Part shown: piece by piece, positions 25,963-34,639 of the stretch | Layout: each line of letters begins with the position of its first letter | Numbering within the stretch: position 1 is the first letter of the stretch | Source of the DNA: Streptomyces niger | GTDB taxonomy: Bacteria; Actinomycetota; Actinomycetes; Streptomycetales; Streptomycetaceae | Reading direction: 5' to 3' | DNA length: 64,000 nucleotides | NCBI RefSeq assembly: GCF_000718305.1 | Contig: NZ_JOFQ01000001.1 | Span: forward strand, 434,001 to 498,000 | Translations under genes and position numbers: made by a program | The notes under the pieces: model-generated | What the model was told of the DNA's origin: nothing | Seen by the model: only the letters and a program-made list of their open reading frames with translations | Databases searched by the model: none

Positions 25963-27896
25963 ACCAACTCCCGTACGCTATGCGCCTGTTGAACGTCCGG
26001 GCTGGTATCCGGAAGCGGGTTCCGCGGGCCGGCGCCGCCGTCCGGGCCGCCGGGTGCGGGCGCGCCCTTGCGACGGCGGCCCCGGAACGCGCCCGCCGCC
26101 GTCACCGCGAGGGCGCCGAGCACGGCGAGGACGGCGGCGGGCGCGAGCACCGTCCAGGGAGCGCGTTCCACATACGGCTGGTTCTCGGCGAGCAGCAGCC
26201 CCCACTCGGGCGACGGCGGCTGGGCGCCCAGGCCCAGGAAGCCGAGCGCGGCGAGGGCGAGGGCGATCCCGGGCAGCCGGACGAGCGCGTGCCGGGTGAC
26301 CGGCGGCAGTACGGCCGGCAGCAGCTGGTGCCGGAGCAGGTACCAGCGGCCCGCGCCCAGCGCGCGGGTCGAGGCGAGATGGGTGGTGGCCCGTTCCTGC
26401 TGGAGCAGTGCGGTGGTGTGCGCGGCCAGCGGCGCCCACGCGACGGCGGCCACGGCGAGCGCGGGCGTCGCCGGGCCGCTGCCCGCGACGCCCGCGACGA
26501 GCAGGCCGGCGAGGACGGGCGGTACGGCGTTGACGGTGTCGACCAGCGGGCCGGAGAACCGCGGCAGCAGGCCCAGCAGGACGCCGAGCACGAGGGCCGC
26601 GGCGCTCAGCGCGAGGGCGAGCGTCAGGGTGTCGAGCGCACCGTGGGCGACCCGCGCCAGCATGTCCCGGCCGAGCGAGTCGGTGCCGAAGGGGTGGGTT
26701 CCGGAGGGCGCCTGGAGCTTGGCGGTGGTGTCCAGCGCGAGCGGGTCGCGGGGCAGCCCGGCCGCGACCACGCCCAGCAGCACCACTCCGTAGAGGACCG
26801 GCAGGGTCCGGCGGGCGGGCGCGACGGGCCGGTGGAGCGTCGGCAGCGCGCCGTCGCGCAGCGCGGGGCCGAGCAGCAGCCGGGCGGCCCCGCGCGTGAC
26901 CACTCCCGAGACCGCCGCGAGCAGGACGAGGGCCAGCGTGCCGGCCTGGAGGACGGGCAGGTCCTGGGCCGTGGCGGCCTGGAGGGTGAGCCGGCCGAGC
27001 CCGGGAATGTCGAAGATCTGCTCCACCGCGACCGCACCGCCGGTCAGCCCGACCACGAACAGCCCGAGGTTCGGCAGCAGACCGGGGACGCAGCGGCGCA
27101 GGGCCTGCCGGGCGATCCGCCGGGCGGGCAGACCGCGTGCGGTGGCGGCCAGCGCCCAGGGCTCGGCGAACGCGCCGGGCAGCAGGTCGTCCAGCACCCG
27201 GCCGAGCAGGCCGCCTGCCGGCAGCCCCAGCGCGAGCGCGGGCAGCACCATCCACCGCGGCCCGTACCAGCCGAGCGCGGGCAGCCAACCGAGCTGTACG
27301 CCGACCACCGTGGCCAGCATCGACCCGGTCAGGAACTCCGGCAGCGCGGCCAGCATCGCCGTTCCACCGCCCCTGGACCGGCGACCGCCCAGCCGGCGCG
27401 CCGCGCCGAGCCGGAGGGTACGGGCGCACACCGCCCCCGCCGTGAGCAGGGCGACCACGAGAGCCCCGGCCATGAGCAGCAGGGAGGCGCCGAGCGCCTG
27501 GGCGACGGACGGGGTGACCTCGGCGCCGGAGATCCAGGAGTGCCCCGCGTCGCCGTGCAGGACCAGCCGGCCGAGCCACCGGCCGAGGAGGTGCAGCGAC
27601 CCGGCGTCGAGTCCCAGCTCGTCCCGGATGGCGCGCAGCACGTCGGGGGTGGGGTCGCGGTCGGCCGAGCGCGCCTTGAGCACGGTCAGCGCCGGGTCGG
27701 TGCGGGACAGCCACGGCAGCAGCCCGATGCCGCAGAGCAGGACCGCGGCGAGGACGAGTCGCCAGAGCAGCGCCGGGCCACGCCCGCTGCCGAGCGCCCC
27801 GGCGGCCGTACGGATGCGCGCCACCGGACCGGTACGGTCACCGCCGCCGGTCACCCCGGTCGCGTCGCCGGTCACTTCGGTCCCGCCGTCCCGCAT
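25959..27896 (-). CDS. Fused DppB-DppC type ABC permease
   Basis: A 645-residue protein joining two permeases that are normally separate. Residues 1-320 match DppB/NikB (DPTPDVLRAIRDELGLDAGS near the start and FDIPGLGRLTLQAA at its end); residues 335-610 match DppC/NikC (GTHPFGTDSLGRDMLARV, then LVDTVNAVPP and GFLGLGAQPPSPEWGLLLAE). Each half should supply about six helices and an EAA loop (ALAATARGLPARRIARQALR in the first; THLASTRALGAGRWYLLRH in the second). The ATG at 27896 is 20 bases after the binding-protein stop. No ATPase gene follows; the operon continues with an MFS exporter. Confidence 0.87.
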   Translation of the reverse strand: MRDGGTEVTGDATGVTGGGDRTGPVARIRTAAGALGSGRGPALLWRLVLAAVLLCGIGLLPWLSRTDPALTVLKARSADRDPTPDVLRAIRDELGLDAGSLHLLGRWLGRLVLHGDAGHSWISGAEVTPSVAQALGASLLLMAGALVVALLTAGAVCARTLRLGAARRLGGRRSRGGGTAMLAALPEFLTGSMLATVVGVQLGWLPALGWYGPRWMVLPALALGLPAGGLLGRVLDDLLPGAFAEPWALAATARGLPARRIARQALRRCVPGLLPNLGLFVVGLTGGAVAVEQIFDIPGLGRLTLQAATAQDLPVLQAGTLALVLLAAVSGVVTRGAARLLLGPALRDGALPTLHRPVAPARRTLPVLYGVVLLGVVAAGLPRDPLALDTTAKLQAPSGTHPFGTDSLGRDMLARVAHGALDTLTLALALSAAALVLGVLLGLLPRFSGPLVDTVNAVPPVLAGLLVAGVAGSGPATPALAVAAVAWAPLAAHTTALLQQERATTHLASTRALGAGRWYLLRHQLLPAVLPPVTRHALVRLPGIALALAALGFLGLGAQPPSPEWGLLLAENQPYVERAPWTVLAPAAVLAVLGALAVTAAGAFRGRRRKGAPAPGGPDGGAGPRNPLPDTSPDVQQAHSVRELV

Positions 27897-27916
27897 GCCG
27901 CTGTCCTGCCCGCCGC

Positions 27917-29440
27917 TCAGCGTCGCGTTCCGGTGCCGAGGAGGGCGCGCTCGTACGGGTCGTAGGTGACGCCCTGCACGGAGGTGCCGACCCCGGTGAT
28001 GATCCGCTGGTGGACCAGCGGCACCACCGCGTCCGTACCGAGGACCGCGGCCTCCGCCGCCATCGTGGTGTCCTGCCGCTCGGCGGTGTCGGCCTGCCCG
28101 GCCGCCTCGGTCACGGCCGCATCGACCTTCTTGTCGCAGAGCTGCGCCAGGTTGTAGCTGCCCTTGCAGGTGTAGTCGCTGGCGAGGATCGACACGGGGT
28201 CGCCGGTGTCGAGCATGGTGTTGCGGGCCGAGACGATCGCGTCGAACTTGCCGTCCAGGGCGTCGCTCTCCAGCCGCGCGTAGTCGCGCACCGTCAGCTC
28301 GACCGTGAAGCCCGCCTTCTCCAGCTGCTGCTGGAGCACCTGCGCGACCTCGGGCAGCTCGGGGCGGTTGTCGTACGTGGCGAGGGTGAGGGTGCGGCCG
28401 TTCGGTGCCGCCGCCTCCGCCCGGCCGGCCGGCTTCTCGCGCTTGTCCTCCGCCCAGGTCAGGGCGGGCCCGAAGATGCCCTTGCCGGGGTCGGCGTGGC
28501 CCTCGTACACGCCCTTGGCGAGTGCGGAGGTGTCGATCGCCTTGCGCGCTGCGGCGCGCAGCCCGGCGTCGGCGAAGGCGCCCTTGCGGGTGTTGAGCAG
28601 CAGGCTCGTGGTGCGTGCGGTGCCCGTCTCGTGGACGGTCTTCTCGTCCAGGGAGGCCGCCTGGGAGACCGGCACGGCCTCGGCGATGTCGACCTCTCCG
28701 GTGCGCAGCGCGTTGGTGCGGGCCGCGCCGTCGGCGATGAACCGCGCGTCCACGCCGGACGCCTGGGCGCGGCCGCCCCAGTAGTCGTCGAAGCGGTCCA
28801 GGGACGCCCGGGTGGTGCCGGTGACCTCGGTGAGCTCGAAGGGGCCGGTGGCGGTGCCGACGGGGTCGACGGTGTCCTTCGTGCCCGCACCCGCCTTCTT
28901 GCCGCCCTCGTACGCCTTGCCGGAGAGGACCGCGAGGCCGGGGCTGGACATCCGGAGGGGCAGCGCCGGGTCGGGGTCCGCGGTGCTGATCCGGACCTTC
29001 CGGTCCCCCGCCGCCTCGGCGGTCAGCCGCACACCGGACAGCGCGGCGGGCACGGGCTTCGCCGCGGCGGCGTGGGTGAGGGACGCCGCGACGGCCTTCG
29101 GGGTGACCTCGGTACCGTCCTGGAACGTGGCGTCGCGCAGCGTGAAGAGCCAGCTGTGGCCGTTCTCGCGGGTCCAGGACTCGGCGAGCGCGGGTACCGC
29201 GGTGCCGTTGGCGTCGAGCCGGGTCAGGCCCTCGGTGACGCCGAGCCGGCTGAGGAGGGTGGCGTCGGCGCCGTACGGGGAGAAGTGCTCGGCGGGCGGG
29301 AAGGCCATCGCGACGCGGAGCCGGCCACCGCCGGCGGCGTCCGGCGACGACGATCCGCCGTCGTGGCCGGCGAAGCAGCCGGAGAGCAGGGGGGCGAGCA
29401 GCACGGCGGCGGCGAACCGACGGCGACGGAGAGGGCTCAT
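27917..29440 (-). CDS. Peptide/nickel-type ABC substrate-binding lipoprotein
   Basis: A 507-residue SBP_bac_5 family protein. The signal MSPLRRRRFAAAVLLAPLLSGC ends in an LSGC lipobox, with Cys22 the probable lipid site. The mature part has FSPYGADATLLSRLGVTEGL, LAESWTRENGHSWLFTLRD and DGTEVTPKAVAASL, typical of DppA/OppA/NikA. It feeds the fused permease encoded next. The ligand may be a peptide, nickel or a metal-chelate; no diagnostic residue can be read. Confidence 0.87.
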   Translation of the reverse strand: MSPLRRRRFAAAVLLAPLLSGCFAGHDGGSSSPDAAGGGRLRVAMAFPPAEHFSPYGADATLLSRLGVTEGLTRLDANGTAVPALAESWTRENGHSWLFTLRDATFQDGTEVTPKAVAASLTHAAAAKPVPAALSGVRLTAEAAGDRKVRISTADPDPALPLRMSSPGLAVLSGKAYEGGKKAGAGTKDTVDPVGTATGPFELTEVTGTTRASLDRFDDYWGGRAQASGVDARFIADGAARTNALRTGEVDIAEAVPVSQAASLDEKTVHETGTARTTSLLLNTRKGAFADAGLRAAARKAIDTSALAKGVYEGHADPGKGIFGPALTWAEDKREKPAGRAEAAAPNGRTLTLATYDNRPELPEVAQVLQQQLEKAGFTVELTVRDYARLESDALDGKFDAIVSARNTMLDTGDPVSILASDYTCKGSYNLAQLCDKKVDAAVTEAAGQADTAERQDTTMAAEAAVLGTDAVVPLVHQRIITGVGTSVQGVTYDPYERALLGTGTRR

Positions 29441-29489
29441 GTCCTCGTTCTCTGCGTTGCGGGGGCGAGGGGTACGTGGCGGGCGGCCC

Positions 29490-29624
29490 GGTCAGGGCGC
29501 GGGGCGCGGGGGTCAGGAGGCGGGGGGCGCCGGGGTCAGGAGTCGCGACGCGCCGGGGGCAGGAGGCGCGGGGCGCCCGGGTCAAGAGGCGCGGGGCGCC
29601 CCGGCCAGGACGCGGGGCGCGGGG
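29490..29624. repeat. 23-bp GC-rich tandem repeat, about six copies
   Basis: Units begin GGTCAGGAG(G/T)CGC and recur at 29511, 29534, 29557, 29580 and 29603, exactly 23 bases apart, with a 21-base first copy at 29490. Sequence drift between copies is modest. The array fills the space between the binding-protein start and the GNAT gene, and the last two copies encode the GNAT C-terminus and its stop. Confidence 0.85.
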
Positions 29625-30163
29625 ACGGGCACCGGCAGCTCCACCTCGAAGTGGATGATCCCCTGGCCGCCGTCCGGCAGCTCCCGCTCGTCGCAGACGA
29701 CGGTGGAGAGCGACCGCCAGAACGGCTCGGCGCCGGTCACCGCCGGGTCGGTGTGCAGGTACACCGCGTCGTAGCCGCCGTCGGCCGCGGCGAAGTCCAG
29801 CAGTTCGTGGACCAGCAGCCGGGCCAGTCCGCGCCGGCGGTGCTCGGGCCGTACGTAGGTGCGGCGCAGCTGCGCGGTCTTCCCCGAGGGGAAGCGCTCG
29901 GCGATCTCGCGGGGGTTCGGCGGGTGCGCCGGGCCCCGGGAGTCCAGCGCGCCGGTCGCGACGACCGTGCCGTCCGCCTCGTCGACCGCCACCAGCAGCG
30001 TGTGCCGGTCGGGTGCGACGTAGGCTCCTTCGAGGTCGATGATGTCGCGGTGCCAGCGCGGCACGTACCCCGTACCGAAGTCCCGGTAGACCGTGTCGAG
30101 CATGACGCCACGGGCGCCGTCGAGATCGTCGGGGGTCGCCGTCCTGATGCTGTAGCCACGCAT
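29582..30163 (-). CDS. GNAT-family N-acetyltransferase
   Basis: A 193-residue acetyltransferase. The acetyl-CoA loop is RRTYVRPEHRRRGLARLLVH (R-x-x-G-x-G/A pattern), preceded by TLLVAVDEADGTVVATGAL. The ATG at 30163 was chosen because the fold begins at YSIRTATPDD; upstream codons in a longer reading have no homology. The Shine-Dalgarno is weak. The C-terminus is encoded by tandem repeats, so its length may vary between strains. A TGCACATCATATGCA near-palindrome (30165-30180 region) just upstream could be an operator. Substrate unknown. Confidence 0.83.
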   Translation of the reverse strand: MRGYSIRTATPDDLDGARGVMLDTVYRDFGTGYVPRWHRDIIDLEGAYVAPDRHTLLVAVDEADGTVVATGALDSRGPAHPPNPREIAERFPSGKTAQLRRTYVRPEHRRRGLARLLVHELLDFAAADGGYDAVYLHTDPAVTGAEPFWRSLSTVVCDERELPDGGQGIIHFEVELPVPVPAPRVLAGAPRAS

Positions 30164-30340
30164 TTGCACATCATATGCATGAGGTAAATCGGCACAGAAA
30201 CCCCCTTCGCCCGGCTCTTCACGCAGGTCACGCGGGGGTGCGTCTGCACAGCTCACTCAAAGGTCCGGCCAAGCCTCCCCACATCGAAGGAGCGCAGGGT
30301 GTGAGGGCACTTGCACTTCTCCGTCCCCGTGAGGTCTTCC

Positions 30341-31315
30341 ATGCCCGTACGCACCTCCCTGCCTGTCCGCACCTCCGTGCGCAAGGCCGTCGTCCCGGCC
30401 GCCGGTCTCGGCACCCGCTTCCTGCCCGCGACGAAGGCCACGCCCAAGGAAATGCTGCCGGTCGTCGACAAGCCGGCGATCCAGTACGTCGTGGAGGAGG
30501 CGGCCGACGCGGGTCTGGACGACGTGCTGATGATCACCGGCCGCAACAAGCGCGCCGTCGAGGACCACTTCGACCGCGCCCAGGAACTGGAAGAAGTACT
30601 GGCCGCCAAGGGGGACGCGGACCGGCTGGAGACCGTACGCGGCCTCGCCCGGCTGGCCCGTATGCACCACGTCCGCCAGGGCGCTCCGCTCGGCCTGGGC
30701 CACGCCGTGCGCTGCGCGCGCGACCACGTCGGCGACGAGCCGTTCGCCGTGCTGCTCGGGGACGACCTGATCGACCCGCGGGACACCCTGCTGACCGAGA
30801 TGCTGAAGGTGCACGCGCGGACCGGCGGCAGCGTCGTGGCGCTCACCGAGGTCGACCCCTCGGAAACGCATCTGTACGGCTGCGCCGCGGTGGAGCCGGC
30901 CGAGGACGGCGTGCTCCGGGTGACCGGGCTGGTCGAGAAGCCGGCGCCCGGCGAGGCCCCCAGCAACTACGCGGTGATCGGGCGGTACGTGCTCGACCCG
31001 GCCGTCTTCGAGGTCCTGGAACGCACGGCTCCCGGGCGCGGCGGCGAGATCCAGCTCACCGACGCGATCCAGGAGCTGGCCGGACGGGACGGCCGGCAGG
31101 GCGGCCCCGTGCACGCCGTGCTCTTCCGCGGGCGCCGTTACGACACCGGGGACCGCGCTTCCTACCTGCGCACCGTCGTGCAGCTGGCCTGCGCCAGGCC
31201 CGACCTCGGCCCCGGCTTCCGCACCTGGCTGCGCGGCTTCGTCGACACCCTGCCGGGCGCGGAGCTGCCCGCCGTTCGTGCGGGCGCACCGGCCGAAGCC
31301 GCCGCCACCCACTGA
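30341..31315 (+). CDS. galU: UTP-glucose-1-phosphate uridylyltransferase
   Basis: A 324-residue nucleotidyltransferase that makes UDP-glucose from UTP and glucose-1-phosphate. It has the N-terminal AAGLGTRFLPATKATPKEML signature, DKPAIQYVVEEA, and GLGHAVRCA with LLGDDLIDPR for the metal site. This is the standard bacterial GalU fold; Streptomyces members are about 300-320 residues. The ATG at 30341 is six bases after GAGG. Its stop lies inside a 29-bp tandem duplication shared with the leader of the glycosyltransferase gene downstream, so the two are probably one operon. Confidence 0.9.
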   Translation: MPVRTSLPVRTSVRKAVVPAAGLGTRFLPATKATPKEMLPVVDKPAIQYVVEEAADAGLDDVLMITGRNKRAVEDHFDRAQELEEVLAAKGDADRLETVRGLARLARMHHVRQGAPLGLGHAVRCARDHVGDEPFAVLLGDDLIDPRDTLLTEMLKVHARTGGSVVALTEVDPSETHLYGCAAVEPAEDGVLRVTGLVEKPAPGEAPSNYAVIGRYVLDPAVFEVLERTAPGRGGEIQLTDAIQELAGRDGRQGGPVHAVLFRGRRYDTGDRASYLRTVVQLACARPDLGPGFRTWLRGFVDTLPGAELPAVRAGAPAEAAATH

Positions 31316-31358
31316 CCGTCCCTTTCGAGGCCGCCACCAACTGACCGTCCCTTTCGAG
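31301..31358. repeat. 29-bp tandem duplication at the galU end
   Basis: Bases 31301-31329 are repeated at 31330-31358 with one mismatch (C to A). The first copy carries the galU stop, and the second copy ends in CGAGG, just before the GAGGAAGAG that serves the next gene. Confidence 0.9.
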
Positions 31359-31373
31359 GAAGAGCCCGTCGCC

Positions 31374-33569
31374 ATGACCGCCCCGCCCGCTCCCACCGTC
31401 CCCCCGCCCTCCTCACCGGCCCCGCCGCGGTCCCGGCCCGCGGCGTTGCTGCTCGGCCGCCGGGACGAACCGCGCTGGTCACGCCCGGTCCTGTGGGCCG
31501 CGCTCGCCGTCGCCGCACTCCTGTACCTCTGGGGCATCTCCGCCGGCGACCTCAACAGCTTCTACTCCGCCGCCGTCTACAGCGGCACCCGGAGCTGGCA
31601 GGCGTGGTTCTTCGGCTCCCTCGACGCCGGGAACTTCCTGACCGTCGACAAGCCGCCGTTCGCCCTGATGGTCATGGGCCTGTCCTGCCGGGTCCTCGGC
31701 TTCGGCACCTGGCAGATGCTGCTGCCGATGGTCGGCGCTGCGCTCGGCTCGATCGCCGTCCTGCACACCGCGGTCAAGCGGGTCTTCGGGCACGGCGCGG
31801 CGGCGGTCGCCGCCTTCGTGCTGGCCCTCACGCCGATCACCGTGGCCATCACCCGGGACAACAACCCCGACCCGCTGCTGGTGTTCCTCATGGTCACCGG
31901 CACGGCGCTGGCGCTGCGCGCGATCCGGACCGGCCGGCTCCTGCCGCTGCTGGGCACGGCGCTCGCGCTGGGCCTGGCCTTCCACACCAAGATGCTGCAG
32001 GCGTACATCGTCCTGCCCGCCATCGCCGCGGTGTACCTGTACGCCACGAACCTCGGCCTCGCGAAGCGGATGCGCAACCTGCTGCTCGCCGGCGTCGCCC
32101 TGGTGGCCGCCAGCGGCTGGTGGGCACTTGCCGTACAGCTCTGGCCCGCGGACAGCCGGCCCTACATCGGCGGTTCGACGGACGGCACCGCCTGGGACCT
32201 GATCCTCGGCTACAACGGCCTGGGCCGGGTCCTCGGCGGCGAGGGCAACGGCGGGGGCGGTGGCGGAGGCGGCGGCAGCTTCGCGGGAACCGCCGGCTGG
32301 GGCCGGATGTTCAACGAGACGCTGGGCGGCCAGATCTCCTGGCTGCTGCCCTTCGCCGGCATCGCGCTGGTCGCCGGGCTGGTGCTGCGCGGCCGGGCGC
32401 CGCGCAGCGACGCGGTGCGCGCCTCGCTGCTGATGTGGGGCGGCTGGACCGTCCTGCACCTCCTGGTGTTCAGCCTGTCCGAGGGCACCGTGCACCCGTA
32501 CTACACGACGGCGCTGGCGCCCGGCATCGCGGCGCTGTGCGGCGGTGGCGGCGCGCTGCTCTTCCGGGCGTTCCGCGACCGCCGCCGCTGGATCTGGGTG
32601 CTGCCCGCCGCGCTGGCCGTGACGGCGGCGTGGGCCGTGGTCCTGCTGCGCCGCGCCGCGGACTGGAACGCCTGGCTCGTGCCGGTCGTCGTGGTCCTGA
32701 CGCTCGCCGCGCTGGTGGGTCTCCTGGTCTTCCGCACGCCGGGCGGCGCGCGGGCGGCACGCCGTACGAAGCTGCTCGTGGTGTCGCTCGTCGTGGCCGT
32801 GGTGGCGGGACTGGCCGGACCGGCGGCGTACGCGGTCTCGGTGCCGACCTCCTCCGGTGGCGGCGGCATGGGCGGGGTCAACCCGACCGCCGGCCCGTCG
32901 ACCGGCGGCATGGGCGGCGGACCGGGTGGCCGTGGTGGTCCCCCCTCGGGCATGAAGGGCCGGCTGCCCGGTGGCGCGGAGGGCGGCATGCCCGGGGGCG
33001 CCCAGGGCCGTATGCCCGGTGGCTCCGAGGACGGGGCCATGACGCCGCCGACCGGTGGCCAGGGTTCGTCCCGATCCGACGGCAAGTCCCTGGAACAGGG
33101 CGGTACTTCGGGTGATTCCGCGCGCCGCGGCGGCATGCGCGGCGGCCCCGGCGGCATGGGCGGCGCGGACCGCGAGATGCTCTCCTACCTGGAGCGGCAC
33201 CGGGACGGCGCCACCTGGCTGGCGGCCGTCTCCAACTCCCAGAGCGCCGCGTCGATGATCCTCAGCAGCAAGCAGCCCGTGCTCTCCATGTGGGGCTTCA
33301 CCGGCTCGGACCGGGCGATGACCGTGGCCACGCTGAAGTCCCTCGTCAAGGCCGGCAAGCTGCACTACGTGCTGGTCGGCGGCGGTACGGGCGGCGGCCC
33401 CGGCGGCGGCAACAGCCTCTCCACCGAGGTCAACGCGTGGGTCGAGAAGCACGGCACGGCGGTGAAGGCGTCGGCGTACGGCGGCAAGAGCTCCGGCAGC
33501 AGCGAAAGCGCCAACAACAACAGCAACAGCCAGACGCTGTACCGGCTCGACGCGGCCGACGTCTCCTGA
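31374..33569 (+). CDS. GT39/ArnT-like membrane glycosyltransferase (YkcB-like)
   Basis: A 731-residue polytopic protein. Residues 45-510 carry 11-12 hydrophobic segments of the GT-C fold; FYSAAVYSGTRSWQAWFFGS and GNFLTVDKPPFA give the early D/E-rich loop, and AITRDNNPDP the second. A Gly run follows LGRVLGGEGN, in an outer loop. A long Gly/Met/Pro-rich linker (about 500-600) leads to a C-terminal globular domain (about 600-731). The architecture matches YkcB-type mannosyl/glycosyltransferases that use polyprenyl-phosphate sugars at the outer membrane face. Coupling with galU suggests a glucose-derived donor. Confidence 0.83.
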   Translation: MTAPPAPTVPPPSSPAPPRSRPAALLLGRRDEPRWSRPVLWAALAVAALLYLWGISAGDLNSFYSAAVYSGTRSWQAWFFGSLDAGNFLTVDKPPFALMVMGLSCRVLGFGTWQMLLPMVGAALGSIAVLHTAVKRVFGHGAAAVAAFVLALTPITVAITRDNNPDPLLVFLMVTGTALALRAIRTGRLLPLLGTALALGLAFHTKMLQAYIVLPAIAAVYLYATNLGLAKRMRNLLLAGVALVAASGWWALAVQLWPADSRPYIGGSTDGTAWDLILGYNGLGRVLGGEGNGGGGGGGGGSFAGTAGWGRMFNETLGGQISWLLPFAGIALVAGLVLRGRAPRSDAVRASLLMWGGWTVLHLLVFSLSEGTVHPYYTTALAPGIAALCGGGGALLFRAFRDRRRWIWVLPAALAVTAAWAVVLLRRAADWNAWLVPVVVVLTLAALVGLLVFRTPGGARAARRTKLLVVSLVVAVVAGLAGPAAYAVSVPTSSGGGGMGGVNPTAGPSTGGMGGGPGGRGGPPSGMKGRLPGGAEGGMPGGAQGRMPGGSEDGAMTPPTGGQGSSRSDGKSLEQGGTSGDSARRGGMRGGPGGMGGADREMLSYLERHRDGATWLAAVSNSQSAASMILSSKQPVLSMWGFTGSDRAMTVATLKSLVKAGKLHYVLVGGGTGGGPGGGNSLSTEVNAWVEKHGTAVKASAYGGKSSGSSESANNNSNSQTLYRLDAADVS

Positions 33570-33574
33570 CGCAC

Positions 33575-33626
33575 CCGGCCCCCTCCGGCCTCTGCTGACG
33601 CAACGTCAGGAGCCGGCGGGGGCCGG
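33575..33626. terminator. Long nested stem-loop terminator
   Basis: Outer arms CCGGCCCCC (33575 onward) and GGGGGCCGG (to 33626) enclose a CCGG/CCGG stretch and the inner stem CTGACG-CAA-CGTCAG. It lies between convergent glycosyltransferase and beta-lactamase genes and should stop both. Confidence 0.8.
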
Positions 33627-33639
33627 CGCAGGGCGGGCC

Positions 33640-34560
33640 TCAGGCGAGCCGCGCCGCCACCAGCTCCGCGACCTTGGCGACCAGCGGGTTCTTCGCCGGG
33701 CCCGCGGGGTCGTACGTGGTGGAGAGCACGGACAGGGCGAGCGGTGCGCCGTGCGGAGGCCACACGACACCCACGTCGTTGGCGACGCCGTAGTCCGAGC
33801 CGCCGCCGGTCTTGTCCGCCAGGACCCAGTCGGCCGGGAGGCCCGCGCGGAAGCGCTCGGTGTTGGTCGTGTTGGCGACCAGCCAGCCGGTGAGCCGCTC
33901 GCGGTCCGGCGCGGTGAGCACGCGCCCGAGGAGGAGGCGGGCGTAGGTCGTCCCGACGGCCTGCGGGCTGGTGGTGTCGGTCCGCCGCCAGGGCTCGGCG
34001 GAGTTCAGCTCGGGCTCCCACCGGTCCAGCCGGGTGGTGCCGTCCCCGACCGAGCGGCAGAACCGGGTGATGGCCGTCGGGCCGCCCAGCTCGCGCAGGA
34101 GCAGGTTCGCGGCGGCGTTGTCGCTCTCGCCGACCGTGGCGGCGCACAGCGCCTCGACCGTCATGCCGTGCGCGAGGTTCTCGGGCTTGCCGGTGACGGG
34201 CGTGTGCCCCGCCTTCTCGACATCGGCCCGCGTGTAGTGGATGCGCCGGGCGAGGAACTCGCCGTCGCGGTCGAGGTCCCGCAGGACGGCGGCCGCGGCG
34301 AGTCCCTTGAAGACCGAACACATCGGGAAGCGTTCCGCCGCGCGGTACCGCACCGTCCGGCCGGTGGCCATGTTGCGGGCGAACACCCCGAGCCGGGCCT
34401 CGTACTGCCTCTCCAGCGCCCGAAACTGCTCGGTGACGCCGTCGGCGCGAGGGACGGTGGCGTACGCCGTGCCGCCGGCGGGCAGGGCGGCGGCCAGGGC
34501 CGTGCCGGCGCCGAGGGCCAGCACCGTACGACGGGACGGATGCGCTCTGGTGGTTTCCAC
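33640..34560 (-). CDS. blaL: Class A beta-lactamase (BlaL-like)
   Basis: A 306-residue serine beta-lactamase. The Tat-like signal has SRRTVLALG followed by AGTALAAALPAGG. Active-site motifs are Ser82-Val-Phe-Lys85, SDN at 146-148, EPELN at 182-186 with the general base Glu182, and KTG at 250-252. All are intact, so it should hydrolyse penicillins in the cell envelope. It is downstream of a penicillin-binding protein gene on the same strand, with a 79-base gap, and divergent from the LysR/BlaB-like pair that would regulate it. The GTG at 34560 follows AAGGA closely. Confidence 0.92.
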   Translation of the reverse strand: METTRAHPSRRTVLALGAGTALAAALPAGGTAYATVPRADGVTEQFRALERQYEARLGVFARNMATGRTVRYRAAERFPMCSVFKGLAAAAVLRDLDRDGEFLARRIHYTRADVEKAGHTPVTGKPENLAHGMTVEALCAATVGESDNAAANLLLRELGGPTAITRFCRSVGDGTTRLDRWEPELNSAEPWRRTDTTSPQAVGTTYARLLLGRVLTAPDRERLTGWLVANTTNTERFRAGLPADWVLADKTGGGSDYGVANDVGVVWPPHGAPLALSVLSTTYDPAGPAKNPLVAKVAELVAARLA

Positions 34561-34639
34561 GTTCCTTCTCTCTTCTGTGGACAGCCCCCTGCGGGCAGCC
34601 TCCTGTGGGCAGCCCTCTGCGGGCAGCGGGGTGTGCGAA

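Noticed and set aside
29490..29624. CRISPR-like array
   Set aside because: Units are contiguous without unique spacers and are only 23 bases, so this is a plain tandem repeat.
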